DNA of 64,000 nucleotides, taken from NCBI RefSeq assembly GCF_000735455.1, contig NZ_JMPS01000018.1, positions 1 through 64,000 on the forward strand. The letters are read 5' to 3'. Of the stretch, positions 16,480-23,152 are shown piece by piece (position 1 is the first letter of the stretch; each line of letters begins with the position of its first letter). Both the position numbers and the translations under genes were made by a program. The stretch is from Yokenella regensburgei ATCC 49455 (GTDB lineage: Bacteria; Pseudomonadota; Gammaproteobacteria; Enterobacterales; Enterobacteriaceae). The notes under the pieces are model-generated. The model saw only the letters and a list, made by a program, of their open reading frames with translations, ran no database searches and was not told the DNA's origin.

Positions 16480-17392
16480 AACTCACCGTCGCCATATAAG
16501 CACTTATGAATGCCGCCGCCGCTTCGATGTTGATGGCGTTTCCGTAGGTGCGCAATCTTCCCACTCTGGCGGGAACCCCATTAACCAGAGGCTTAAGGCC
16601 GGGTTTAACTGGCCTCCACTTTCCATCTCTGCAAAACAGCCAGTCAGAAGCTCCCCAGAAGCCGTTAACCGCGCCGGGCCTGCTATCTGTGCTACCACAT
16701 CCAGCGTGTCCGTTGACAGTTTCCCATTCCTCAGTCTGCCCCCCTGATAACCGCCCTTTCCATCCCTCGCCGCCGGGGTGGGCCAGCCCGCAAGACAAGC
16801 AAAGTCCTGTAAGTTCGATTGGCGCCCAGCAAGCTTCCTGGCGATCACCTTCTCGGCATCCTGATAAGCGTTCTTCGTATTGCTCGCTGTTGGTGCCGGC
16901 CAGCCAGTAAGTGCGCTCCCGGATGTGCGGCGCACCGACGCCCGCAGACGGAAACGCCGACGCCCCGAAGGCATATCCCAAACTTTCCATGTCAGTTTGT
17001 ACAAGGTCGATCCAGTCTTCAGCATCTTTACTTGAAGACTGTTCGCCAAATACCACGACAGGGCGGCGCTGGCCGATAAGCCAATGTGTGGAGGGCCATA
17101 AGTGCCGCTCGTCAGCAAACCCAAGTCCTTTGCCTGCCGCGCTGAAAGGTTGGCAAGGGCATGACGCTGTCCATACTGGACGATCATCGGGCCAGCCTGC
17201 GCGACGCAATGCGAGTGACCATCCGCCAATTCCGGCGAAGAAATGGCATTGTCTGAAACCTTTGAGATCATTCGGGGTTACATCCTCAATTGAGCGTGTA
17301 TCAACAACACCAGGCGCTATATGCCCGGCGTCGATTAAGTTGCGCAGATGCTGCGCTGCGTGAGGGTCGATTTCGTTGTAATAAGCCGTCAT
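16472..17392 (-). CDS. C5-cytosine DNA methyltransferase
   Basis: 306 residues. The catalytic motif SCPCQPFS (Cys80) is clear and a SAM-binding HFFAGIGGWSLALRRAGW lies at 50-67. A motif II/III-like block (YYNEIDPHAAQHL...DTRSIEDV) comes before FAGIGG rather than after it, an altered order seen in a phage subfamily. The target-recognition part spans about 165-240, and the C-terminus has RVGRLRTYGNAINIEAAAAFI (motifs IX-X). It is the third methyltransferase of the prophage. It sits in the early operon between the 57-residue gene and A, and a second long frame runs through it. Confidence 0.88.
   Translation of the reverse strand: MTAYYNEIDPHAAQHLRNLIDAGHIAPGVVDTRSIEDVTPNDLKGFRQCHFFAGIGGWSLALRRAGWPDDRPVWTASCPCQPFSAAGKGLGFADERHLWPSTHWLIGQRRPVVVFGEQSSSKDAEDWIDLVQTDMESLGYAFGASAFPSAGVGAPHIRERTYWLAGTNSEQYEERLSGCREGDRQEACWAPIELTGLCLSCGLAHPGGEGWKGRLSGGQTEEWETVNGHAGCGSTDSRPGAVNGFWGASDWLFCRDGKWRPVKPGLKPLVNGVPARVGRLRTYGNAINIEAAAAFISAYMATVSYV
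16504..17271 (-). CDS. Possible second coding frame inside the methyltransferase gene
   Basis: A 255-codon frame on the same strand, shifted by one base and wholly inside the cytosine methyltransferase gene. Its product does not read like a random shadow: it has ALTGWPAPTASN and later LAGWPTPAARDGKGG, then LSTDTLDVVAQIAGPARLTASGELLTG and a C-terminal SGGQLNPALSLWLMGFPPEWEDCAP. From memory, the same pieces occur in annotated phage proteins, but no search was possible. The ATG at 17271 has only a poor, distant Shine-Dalgarno (GAGG), so a frameshift or internal start may be needed. It may instead be a conserved by-product of the main gene. Confidence 0.4.
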   Translation of the reverse strand: MISKVSDNAISSPELADGHSHCVAQAGPMIVQYGQRHALANLSARQAKDLGLLTSGTYGPPHIGLSASAALSWYLANSLQVKMLKTGSTLYKLTWKVWDMPSGRRRFRLRASVRRTSGSALTGWPAPTASNTKNAYQDAEKVIARKLAGRQSNLQDFACLAGWPTPAARDGKGGYQGGRLRNGKLSTDTLDVVAQIAGPARLTASGELLTGCFAEMESGGQLNPALSLWLMGFPPEWEDCAPTETPSTSKRRRHS

Positions 17393-17402
17393 CGCGCACC
17401 AC

Positions 17403-17576
17403 CTACACCGTCACGGTGTCGCCGGGCTTAATCTGCCGGGCGTCTTTTTCGGTATCACGGATAATGGTCGTGCTGCTGTACCTGCCCCAGCTCAACACCT
17501 CCACCTCAACGATCCAGAAATGGCGGTATGGGCGAACGTCGAGCACGCGAGTGATCACTGCATCAACTGTGTTCAT
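17403..17576 (-). CDS. Small phage protein of unknown function (57 aa)
   Basis: A 57-codon gene: MNTVDAVITRVLDVRPYRHF, then WIVEVEVLSWGR and a DARQIKPGDTVTV end. The ATG overlaps the stop of the 68-residue gene upstream (ATGA) and the stop lies just before the methyltransferase ATG, so translation is likely coupled. The beta-rich pattern ending in KPGDTV suggests a small OB- or SH3-like barrel (inference). I do not recognise its family. Confidence 0.65.
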   Translation of the reverse strand: MNTVDAVITRVLDVRPYRHFWIVEVEVLSWGRYSSTTIIRDTEKDARQIKPGDTVTV

Positions 17577-17779
17577 CGGGTGGCGACCTCCCGAATCTCT
17601 TCGATTGAATCAAGCAGCAGTCGACGGCGGGTGCGTTCGGCAAAGTGACGTTTGCCAGTGTCTTTCCGGTAGCACTCTGTTTTACCGACTACCCACATGG
17701 ATTCCGTCTGGTGCAACTTCTTGCGCTGCGGGCCGTCTTTGGTAATAACGATGCCCGTATGAGTCTTTTTAATGGTCAT
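17573..17779 (-). CDS. Small phage protein of unknown function (68 aa)
   Basis: 68 residues, basic, beginning MTIKKTHTGIVITKDGPQRK and containing WVVGKTECYRKDTGKRH, which may be beta hairpins. Its start abuts the stop of the Dam-like gene and its stop overlaps the start of the 57-residue gene. It is therefore part of a tightly packed methyltransferase segment of the early operon. Function unknown. Confidence 0.65.
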   Translation of the reverse strand: MTIKKTHTGIVITKDGPQRKKLHQTESMWVVGKTECYRKDTGKRHFAERTRRRLLLDSIEEIREVATR

Positions 17780-18744
17780 CAGAAAGGCTCCTGTGTTTCA
17801 CAGCCCTTGGCAGGGTCGAAGCCTAAAAACATCTCGCCGTAAGTCGCATTCCCCATTACCGGCCCACAATCCGGGCAGCAACCACCGCCAGCACGATCGC
17901 AGCCATCACACACGCGAAGAACGCCAATAACCTCGCCAGCCATATCGCGGCTTTTGGCGCTCACAGAGCGGCGGACACTCAGGGAGTGAAGGTTGAAGGC
18001 GGAATAAATTTCGCGAGTTTCAGGCGTGTCGCTGTTTGAGATGATCGAGCGGGTGGCGTACTGACGGTTAACAGCCACAAGAGCCGCTACCAGAGCGCGA
18101 TGATCATCCAGGGTAAAGGGTTTGCCGTAGGCGGTGAAATTGGCGGTGTCGCTCGCAGGAATATAGGGTGGGTCACAATAAATCACCGCGTCATGCGCGA
18201 GTTGCATAACGTCAGGGATAGACTGGCGGAAATCACTATGGATAAAGACCGCTTTTGTGTCGCTGGCCTTTTCGGCGAATAAGCGCATTTCCGCTTCAGG
18301 AAAGTAAGGCTCGGCATACTTACCGAATGGAACGTTGAATTCGCCCTTCTGGTTAACGCGATACAGACCGTTATAGCCATGCCGATTCAGATACAGGAAA
18401 TACGCGGCATAAAGCATTGCTGCGTCCGGATCAGAGTCAGCCTGGCGGGCCAGTGAATTGAACTCAGTGCGCCGTCTGTAGTATTCCTCCGCACTGTTTC
18501 CGCCTTTGAAAGCCCAGCGGCAGGCGGCAATAGCGTCTTCTTTGCGGCCGGTTAATTGTCGGAAAAAATTAATCAGCGCGATATTACTGTCGCAGAGAAC
18601 GTAGCGGCGGTAATCCGTGTTCATAAACACCGTACCACTCCCCACAAACGGCTCAATCAGACAATCCGCTTTCGGCAAATGCTTAAGCAGCTGCGGCATA
18701 ACGCGGGTTTTTCCTCCCGCCCATTTAATTGGTGATCTGATCAT
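17779..18744 (-). CDS. dam: Dam-family DNA adenine methyltransferase
   Basis: 321 residues, Dam class. It starts MIRSPIKWAGGKTRVMPQLL with the KWAGGK motif, has SAM motif EPFVGSGTVFMN (31-42) and catalytic YCDPPYIP (189-196). The RHGYNGLYRVNQKGEFNVPFGKY region (121-143) is typical of GATC-specific enzymes, so GATC is a fair guess. Unlike most Dam proteins it carries a C-terminal cysteine cluster (CDGCDRAGGGCCPDCG, about residues 281-296) that could bind zinc. Its ATG overlaps the stop of the preceding 79-residue gene. Confidence 0.9.
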   Translation of the reverse strand: MIRSPIKWAGGKTRVMPQLLKHLPKADCLIEPFVGSGTVFMNTDYRRYVLCDSNIALINFFRQLTGRKEDAIAACRWAFKGGNSAEEYYRRRTEFNSLARQADSDPDAAMLYAAYFLYLNRHGYNGLYRVNQKGEFNVPFGKYAEPYFPEAEMRLFAEKASDTKAVFIHSDFRQSIPDVMQLAHDAVIYCDPPYIPASDTANFTAYGKPFTLDDHRALVAALVAVNRQYATRSIISNSDTPETREIYSAFNLHSLSVRRSVSAKSRDMAGEVIGVLRVCDGCDRAGGGCCPDCGPVMGNATYGEMFLGFDPAKGCETQEPF

Positions 18745-18980
18745 TTGCGAAACTCCTGGTTGTAGGTTTCATGGGTCATGAGCCGCCACTGAGCGCCGCC
18801 GTTCTTGCTTAGCAAGCGCCAGCGGCGGCCAATGCGGATCACGAGATAGGCGTGCGGTTTGACGCGGGAGAAGTTGTGCTGACCACGTGAAAAACATTTC
18901 AGGGCGGCAATCGCCCTGGTGCATACAGGCAATGGCGCGCTGCAAACGACTGAAAGACGCGGATGCATGGCAGACCTCAC
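18741..18980 (-). CDS. Unknown early phage protein (79 aa)
   Basis: 79 residues. The C-terminal half (HAYLVIRIGRRWRLLSKNGG, then MTHETYNQEFRK) is a plausible folded unit, and I recall similar endings in other P2-like prophages. The stop overlaps the Dam ATG as ATGA. The start is uncertain: ATG at 18980 overlaps the upstream stop, and a later ATG at 18968 is also possible. The N-terminal half is cysteine-bearing and less convincing. Confidence 0.55.
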   Translation of the reverse strand: MRSAMHPRLSVVCSAPLPVCTRAIAALKCFSRGQHNFSRVKPHAYLVIRIGRRWRLLSKNGGAQWRLMTHETYNQEFRK

Positions 18981-19528
18981 AGGGACTCAAAGTGAGGACT
19001 GGTCAGGCGCTGCCAGACCTCGCAAACCTGCTCAGCCCGATATGCCGCATCGGTCAGCATGTAGGTTGCCGTCGAGCGGCGCGGGTGCGGTGTATATCCG
19101 GTGATACCGGCGATGTGGATTAACGTAGAGAGATGCCGAATTTCGAAAGGCGGCAGAACCTGGTCTGGGATGCCATATCGGGAGAGAGCATGAGCCAGCG
19201 TAGCCACATCAGCTGAATTGCTCGCAGACCAGCAATAGAGTTTTTCGTGTTTTGATGCGGTGGTATTAATAAACCGGCAGGCGGACTGTATGGCGTCAAT
19301 CTCGCTGCAAGTTGCACTGATAACCTCAGCGCGCTGCGCGTTGTCTCCCTTCATGAGCTGCAAAACAGCTTCAGGATAAATGCCCCCTACCGTCCTGATA
19401 TTTATGGCGCGATAAAACTGCGGACCAATCTGACCTGTCGAGGGCTCGAAGAAAACGCACTCAATAGCAAAGATCGGCGAATTTGGCGCTTTCCCCAGCG
19501 CGCGAATATCTAACATGAAGTTATTCAT
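18977..19528 (-). CDS. Degenerate 3'-5' exonuclease-like (DnaQ-fold) protein
   Basis: 183 residues that align by eye with the exonuclease (exodeoxyribonuclease VIII/Rv2179c-like, RNase H fold) carried by many P2- and lambda-type phages: MNNFMLDIRALGKAPNSPIF, FEPSTGQIGPQFYRAINI, then a late TDAAYRAEQV. In active members the first motif reads D-x-E. Here it is Asp7-Ile8-Arg9, so the glutamate is lost, and other acidic positions also look altered. It may be a non-catalytic derivative. It overlaps the genes on both sides by four bases. Confidence 0.65.
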   Translation of the reverse strand: MNNFMLDIRALGKAPNSPIFAIECVFFEPSTGQIGPQFYRAINIRTVGGIYPEAVLQLMKGDNAQRAEVISATCSEIDAIQSACRFINTTASKHEKLYCWSASNSADVATLAHALSRYGIPDQVLPPFEIRHLSTLIHIAGITGYTPHPRRSTATYMLTDAAYRAEQVCEVWQRLTSPHFESL

Positions 19529-19749
19529 TGTTTGTTACCCTCGTTAATGGTTAATTCGCGGCTTGCGATCCACCGCTCGACTGATGAATAAATCTCTTCT
19601 GGTGTGGCGCTTTCCTTTTTCAGCTGGCTGACAAAAATACGAAGCAACCCCAAAAGGTGGGCGCGCTCGTGCTTTCGTGCGTTGGCGCTTATCTCTACAA
19701 ACTCCGGATCACTTATTTCGCTATCCAGCTTTATTGACTTAACCGACAT
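19525..19749 (-). CDS. Small phage protein, DUF2732-like
   Basis: 74 residues from MSVKSIKLDSEISDPEFVEI; a start seven codons earlier is possible. The NARKHERAHLLGLLRIFVSQL and EEIYSSVERWIASRE pattern, an all-helical protein with a charged centre, resembles the DUF2732 proteins of P2-like phages (from memory). Its stop overlaps the start of the exonuclease-like gene. Function unknown. Confidence 0.6.
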   Translation of the reverse strand: MSVKSIKLDSEISDPEFVEISANARKHERAHLLGLLRIFVSQLKKESATPEEIYSSVERWIASRELTINEGNKQ

Positions 19750-19816
19750 GCAACCTCCTGAAAAAGGCAAAACGAATCCCCGGCAAAATAAATGCCGTTA
19801 ATTTAAGCCTGCTTAA

Positions 19817-20089
19817 TTAGTGGTTAGGGCGAGGTTTTCTTTTAACCTGTTTAAACAATCTTTCGTGCCAGTAATATAGAAAATCAATAAAGGTCATTCG
19901 CGCACGCTCGTGATTACCTCGGATTGTTTTCTCCAACCCGTAAATGATCAGATCAATAGATGGGCTATCTGGCGCAACGATAATGCGATTCCCGTTTCTC
20001 AAAATTACGGTAAAACCCTGCTCCGCATTTTCTATCGCCTCGCGGATCAGCATTTCCCGTTCCCACGATGTTTTCTCTTCAGTAAACAT
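19817..20089 (-). CDS. Unknown early phage protein (about 90 aa)
   Basis: From the ATG at 20089 the product is about 90 residues (MFTEEKTSWEREMLIREAIE); a GTG at 20101, overlapping the upstream stop as GTGA, would add four. It contains QGFTVILRNGNRIIVAPD followed by a helical, basic C-terminus (FLYYWHERLFKQVKRKPRP). I do not recognise the family. It is one of a run of small leftward early genes between cox and the methyltransferases. Confidence 0.55.
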   Translation of the reverse strand: MFTEEKTSWEREMLIREAIENAEQGFTVILRNGNRIIVAPDSPSIDLIIYGLEKTIRGNHERARMTFIDFLYYWHERLFKQVKRKPRPNH

Positions 20090-20097
20090 ATTGAGCC

Positions 20098-20307
20098 TCA
20101 CCGATTCTTTGGTGGTGGTGAAAGATTCTCTGTCACATCCAGTGCAGTTACTCTTCTGGTTGCGCAGATAAGCTCCTCATCGCTCAGGCCAAGTATCGAC
20201 TGAATGCGGATCATGGCAAGCTCAGCCTTAGCAATCCGTATGCGCCGCGCGCTCTGCATTTTTACCTGCAATTCAGGTGACAACTGGTGAGCCAAGAGCA
20301 GAGTCAT
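20098..20307 (-). CDS. Unknown early phage protein (69 aa)
   Basis: 69 residues, helical: MTLLLAHQLSPELQVKMQSA followed by KAELAMIRIQSILGLSDEELICATRR. The SDEEL segment could cap a helix-turn-helix-like unit, but this is weak. It directly abuts the 76-residue gene upstream and its stop overlaps the next gene. Function unknown. Confidence 0.55.
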   Translation of the reverse strand: MTLLLAHQLSPELQVKMQSARRIRIAKAELAMIRIQSILGLSDEELICATRRVTALDVTENLSPPPKNR

Positions 20308-20538
20308 TCAGGCACCCAGTTTTTTTATGAAATGTAGCAAGGCACTAAATAAACCTTTATTTATCTTTTTCGTATAAACAAAAGGTTTGCTCATTCCCTT
20401 AACAAAACGAACCTTATTAGGCTCCGGCTTAAAGAAACGCCCGTCCGGGCATTCAATCCAGCCCCGCGTATTACGGTAGTGTGTAACCTGACAACCATTT
20501 TTCAGGAGGCTTGCAAGTGATGGGATCTCTTCGTTCAT
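20308..20538 (-). CDS. Possible Fil-like phage filamentation protein
   Basis: 76 residues: MNEEIPSLASLLKNGCQVTH, GWIECPDGRFFKPEPNKVRF, then PFVYTKKINKGL. The GWIE.PDGR.F.P.P...RFVKG pattern recalls the Fil family of P2-like phages, whose expression blocks cell division (family knowledge, match from memory). Position in the early operon fits. The assignment is tentative. Confidence 0.5.
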   Translation of the reverse strand: MNEEIPSLASLLKNGCQVTHYRNTRGWIECPDGRFFKPEPNKVRFVKGMSKPFVYTKKINKGLFSALLHFIKKLGA

Positions 20539-20550
20539 ATCGTGTACCTG

Positions 20551-20724
20551 TTAAAGTTGCCTGCGTGCTTTGCGCTCTTCTTCTTCCCGGCGCGTTTTAA
20601 ATTCTGATAAGGCTTTTTCTCTTTTCTGCCTAACCTTCTTACAGTGCATTCTGATTAGAAACTGAATCAGGCTTATTACTGCGATTGAGAAAAATAAGAG
20701 CCCAACAATCATTTCAAGCTTCAT
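20551..20724 (-). CDS. Small membrane protein of unknown function
   Basis: 57 residues from MKLEMIVGLLFFSIAVISLI: one transmembrane helix (about 5-23) followed by a strongly basic and acidic tail (KKVRQKREKALSEFKTRREEEERK) that should face the cytoplasm or form a coiled coil. The chosen ATG lies inside the end of the upstream gene; a GTG four codons earlier is possible. Function unknown; exclusion or lysis control are possibilities only. Confidence 0.5.
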   Translation of the reverse strand: MKLEMIVGLLFFSIAVISLIQFLIRMHCKKVRQKREKALSEFKTRREEEERKARRQL

Positions 20725-20929
20725 ATTTTTCACCACGCTTTAATCTATCAATGGTCACCATTGCCTCTGCAAACGCAAAATCAATACCGAAATAGCAGCC
20801 GTCGTGCGTAATCTGATATCGCTGGCGACTGTATGGTTTTTTGCGCGGGAGTTTCAGAATGGTAAAGCCACGGTAAAGGCTGGTTTTACTATTCAGCTGC
20901 GTCACCGCTCCGCCAAATCCACTTTTCAT
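20714..20929 (-). CDS. Unknown early phage protein (71 aa)
   Basis: 71 residues from MKSGFGGAVTQLNSKTSLYR; a longer open frame reaches into cox but this ATG has a GGGGGA Shine-Dalgarno just upstream. It looks like a small beta-strand protein (LYRGFTILKLPR, RYQITHDGCYFGIDFAFAEAM) ending in a helix. Similar small proteins follow cox in P2-like phages. Function unknown. Confidence 0.55.
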   Translation of the reverse strand: MKSGFGGAVTQLNSKTSLYRGFTILKLPRKKPYSRQRYQITHDGCYFGIDFAFAEAMVTIDRLKRGEKYEA

Positions 20930-20955
20930 GTTCCCCCTCCCTGAAGCGGTTCGCA

Positions 20956-21228
20956 TTAAAGCCCCATCCACAACAACCAGGCATCACGCTGTTCTACCGG
21001 GCGGTTGTAGTACGCCTCACGCACAGCACGATTGAACTCAGGGATGTAAACCCAGCGCTCACCGGCGCGTGCGTTCGGTTTGGTCGGGTCGCGCAGTTCA
21101 ATCACTGGCAGCTTCCGGGCTTTGATCATTTCGTCCACTGCGGTCTTTGGTTTACCAATTAGCTCAGCGAACTTTTCGCTATGCACTGCATCAAGTGGAT
21201 ACTTGATGGTGTAGTCTTGAGCTTCCAT
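20956..21228 (-). CDS. cox: Cox excisionase and early repressor
   Basis: 90 residues, same size as P2 Cox (91), with the same winged-helix layout: FAELIGKPKTAVDEMIKARKLPVIELRDP, then RAGERWVYIPEFNRAVREAYYNRPVEQRDAWLLWMGL. In P2-like phages Cox represses the C promoter and directs excision by bending attachment-site DNA. It is first in the leftward early operon. An AGGAGG Shine-Dalgarno precedes the ATG. Confidence 0.92.
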   Translation of the reverse strand: MEAQDYTIKYPLDAVHSEKFAELIGKPKTAVDEMIKARKLPVIELRDPTKPNARAGERWVYIPEFNRAVREAYYNRPVEQRDAWLLWMGL

Positions 21229-21251
21229 AACACCTCCTCATAGATTGAATT

Positions 21252-21290
21252 TGCCGGGATTTTTAACCATGCCCCGGCACATGGTATTCT
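21252..21290 (+). promoter_or_regulatory. Promoter-like region with nested inverted repeats
   Basis: Two inverted repeats overlap here: TGCCGGG (21252-21258) with CCCGGCA (21273-21279), and ACCATG (21266-21271) with CATGGT (21280-21285). A TTAACC/TATTCT pair with 16-base spacing lies over them and points toward the 78-residue gene. The repeats would let a regulator block that promoter. No protein can be assigned. Confidence 0.4.
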
Positions 21291-21322
21291 GGAGTTTCCA
21301 CACAACCAGAAAGGTATAAAAA

Positions 21323-21559
21323 ATGTCTAACAAAGAAGTCCCGATCTATATCCCTGCTGAACTTGAGTACTACATTGCAAATAATCTCGCCTGTTTGCGG
21401 TTTCACTATCGTTTGGCTCAACCAAACAAGATTCCCGCAGCCGATGAGGTTTTTACTGGCCTGACTGTTGAGCAAGCGAAGGACACCGTAGCGTTTCTTC
21501 AGCAGTACATTGCCAAGGCGGAACTGACTGAGTCACTAGCACCAAAGAGCCGCCACTAG
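21323..21559 (+). CDS. Unknown protein between cox and C
   Basis: 78 residues (MSNKEVPIYIPAELEYYIAN, then LRFHYRLAQPNKIPAADEVFTGLTVEQAKDTVAFLQQYI). A GAAAGG Shine-Dalgarno precedes the ATG. P2 has no gene here, in the switch region between the divergent cox and C genes. It points rightward like C and int. It looks like a folded acidic helical protein and might modulate the lysogeny decision. I do not recognise the family. Confidence 0.6.
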   Translation: MSNKEVPIYIPAELEYYIANNLACLRFHYRLAQPNKIPAADEVFTGLTVEQAKDTVAFLQQYIAKAELTESLAPKSRH

Positions 21560-21712
21560 TCTTAATTGACCCTGCATAAGATCCGTTCCTGAAATATCGA
21601 CGGCGGAAACCTTTATCGTTTACTCCGCCGCCTTCAGCGCCGCTCTCCATCGTTTCCCCCTGCTCATTTCATGTTAATCTCGTAAGATCCAGCCCCTTCT
21701 AAACCGTTTGAA

Positions 21713-21770
21713 AACGTTCTAGCGGCTGGAAATTACGCCCAAAAAGGTTCTAACTTTTAGACCTTTTGGG
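21713..21770. promoter_or_regulatory. Candidate C repressor operators in the lysogeny switch
   Basis: Two near-identical direct repeats, AACGTTCTAGC (21713-21723) and AAGGTTCTAAC (21744-21754), lie 31 bases apart, about three helical turns. P2 C binds two direct repeats in the equivalent place. An inverted repeat CCCAAAAAGGT (21738-21748) / ACCTTTTGGG (21761-21770) overlaps the second copy. The 243-base gap between the 78-residue gene and C contains nothing else that I recognise. Confidence 0.5.
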
Positions 21771-21801
21771 AGAATATAGCTCAAGGTAGGAACCATGTCA
21801 A

Positions 21802-22095
21802 ATGAACATAGCCGAAAAAATTAAGGCGATACGTAAAGCTGAAGGACTGACGCAAGTAAGATTCTGCGAAATCAGCGGGTTAGCTCTAAGTACTTTAAAA
21901 AACTATGAGGGTGGACACGCAGAGCCGGGGCTAGGAGTTGTTTTGAAGATCACGAATACCCCGCAACTTCAAAAATACACGCTATGGCTGATGACTGACA
22001 AAACCTCCCCGCAGGCTGGTCAGATTGCACCGGCCCTCGCGCACATTGGGCCAGAGCTGCCGGAATCAGACCAATCCGAGAAACAGACTGGTTAA
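21802..22095 (+). CDS. C: Immunity repressor C
   Basis: 97 residues, P2 C family (99). An N-terminal helix-turn-helix (about 5-40, KIKAIRKAEGLTQVRFCEISGLALSTLKNYEGGHAEPG) is followed by QKYTLWLMTDKTSPQAGQIAPALAHIG, nearly identical in layout to P2 C. It would silence the cox-A early promoter in lysogens. P2-type C is not cleaved by RecA. Being intact, it implies a repressed prophage. Confidence 0.92.
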   Translation: MNIAEKIKAIRKAEGLTQVRFCEISGLALSTLKNYEGGHAEPGLGVVLKITNTPQLQKYTLWLMTDKTSPQAGQIAPALAHIGPELPESDQSEKQTG

Positions 22096-22164
22096 CAATT
22101 TATAAGCATTACATTTTCACTATTTGTTACCAAGATAGTGAAATCAGCGCCGGAGGGCTTTCTT

Positions 22165-23145
22165 ATGTCGATTAAGAAGCTCGATGATGGTCGCTATATG
22201 GTGGACATAAGACCGCGCGGGGCAGCAGGACGCCGCATCCGCAGGACGTTTGACAGAAAGGCTGAAGCTACCGCTTTTGAGCAATACACGATAGCGAACG
22301 CCAGCCAAAAAGAATGGGCTGGTAAGCGCGCCGACCGGCGGCCCTTAAGTGAGTTGCTCGATGCCTGGTGGCGGTATCACGGGCAAAACCATGAAAACGG
22401 CAAAAAGGAATTCAATCACCTTTTGAAGACAATAAGCGGCCTCGGCGATCCCGCCGTTAACCGGTTAAGCAAAAGGGATTTAATGGATTACCGCTCAAGC
22501 CGTTTGAATGCCGGGATCAAGGCATCAACGATTAATCGCGAGATGTACCGATTATCCGGCATGTTTACGAAGTTATTACAGATTGAGGAATTTAGCGGGC
22601 AACACCCCGTTAACGGGCTTCCACCGCTGGCGGAAGAAAACCCGGAAATGACATTCCTGGAGCGGGATGAGATCAACAGTTTGCTGAGCGTGCTGGAGGG
22701 GGATTATCTGTTAGTTGCTCTACTGTGCCTGAGCACCGGCGGAAGATGGTCAGAGGTCGCCACGCTTAAGCGGTCGAATATCGTTAACTGCCGCGTCACG
22801 TTCCTGAAGACCAAGAACGGGAAAAAGCGAACGGTGCCGATCTCTGAAGAGCTGGAAAACAAGGTGAAAAAAGAGGCCAGCGGGAAGCTGTTCAAAGTGG
22901 ATTATGAAAGGTTCTGCAAGATACTGCGGGCGGTAAAGCCAGATATTCCGGAAAACCAGGCAACGCACATCCTGCGACACACCTTTGCAAGCCATTTCAT
23001 GATGAACGGTGGGAATATTATCGCACTGCAACAGATTCTGGGGCATGCGAATATTCAGCAAACGATGGTCTATGCGCACCTGTCGCCTGACTACCTGCAA
23101 AACGCGGTTACACTGAATCCATTGCAGGGAGGAATTGCGGCATAA
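22165..23145 (+). CDS. int: Tyrosine-recombinase integrase
   Basis: 326 residues from MSIKKLDDGRYMVDIRPRGA, the same start as P2 Int; the longer frame from 22138 is rejected. Catalytic residues are Arg194 (STGGRWSE), His268 and Arg271 (THILRHTF), His294 (GHANI) and nucleophile Tyr303 (TMVYAHLS). It is divergent from P2 Int through the core-binding domain, consistent with another attachment site. It lies 42 bases after C and likely shares its promoter, as in P2. It ends about 120 bases before the host CpxQ terminator. Confidence 0.95.
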   Translation: MSIKKLDDGRYMVDIRPRGAAGRRIRRTFDRKAEATAFEQYTIANASQKEWAGKRADRRPLSELLDAWWRYHGQNHENGKKEFNHLLKTISGLGDPAVNRLSKRDLMDYRSSRLNAGIKASTINREMYRLSGMFTKLLQIEEFSGQHPVNGLPPLAEENPEMTFLERDEINSLLSVLEGDYLLVALLCLSTGGRWSEVATLKRSNIVNCRVTFLKTKNGKKRTVPISEELENKVKKEASGKLFKVDYERFCKILRAVKPDIPENQATHILRHTFASHFMMNGGNIIALQQILGHANIQQTMVYAHLSPDYLQNAVTLNPLQGGIAA

Positions 23146-23152
23146 AATGCGC

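Noticed and set aside
21263-21475. 70-codon minus-strand frame overlapping the gene between cox and C
   Set aside because: No ribosome site, antisense to a better frame, and covers the promoter-like repeats.
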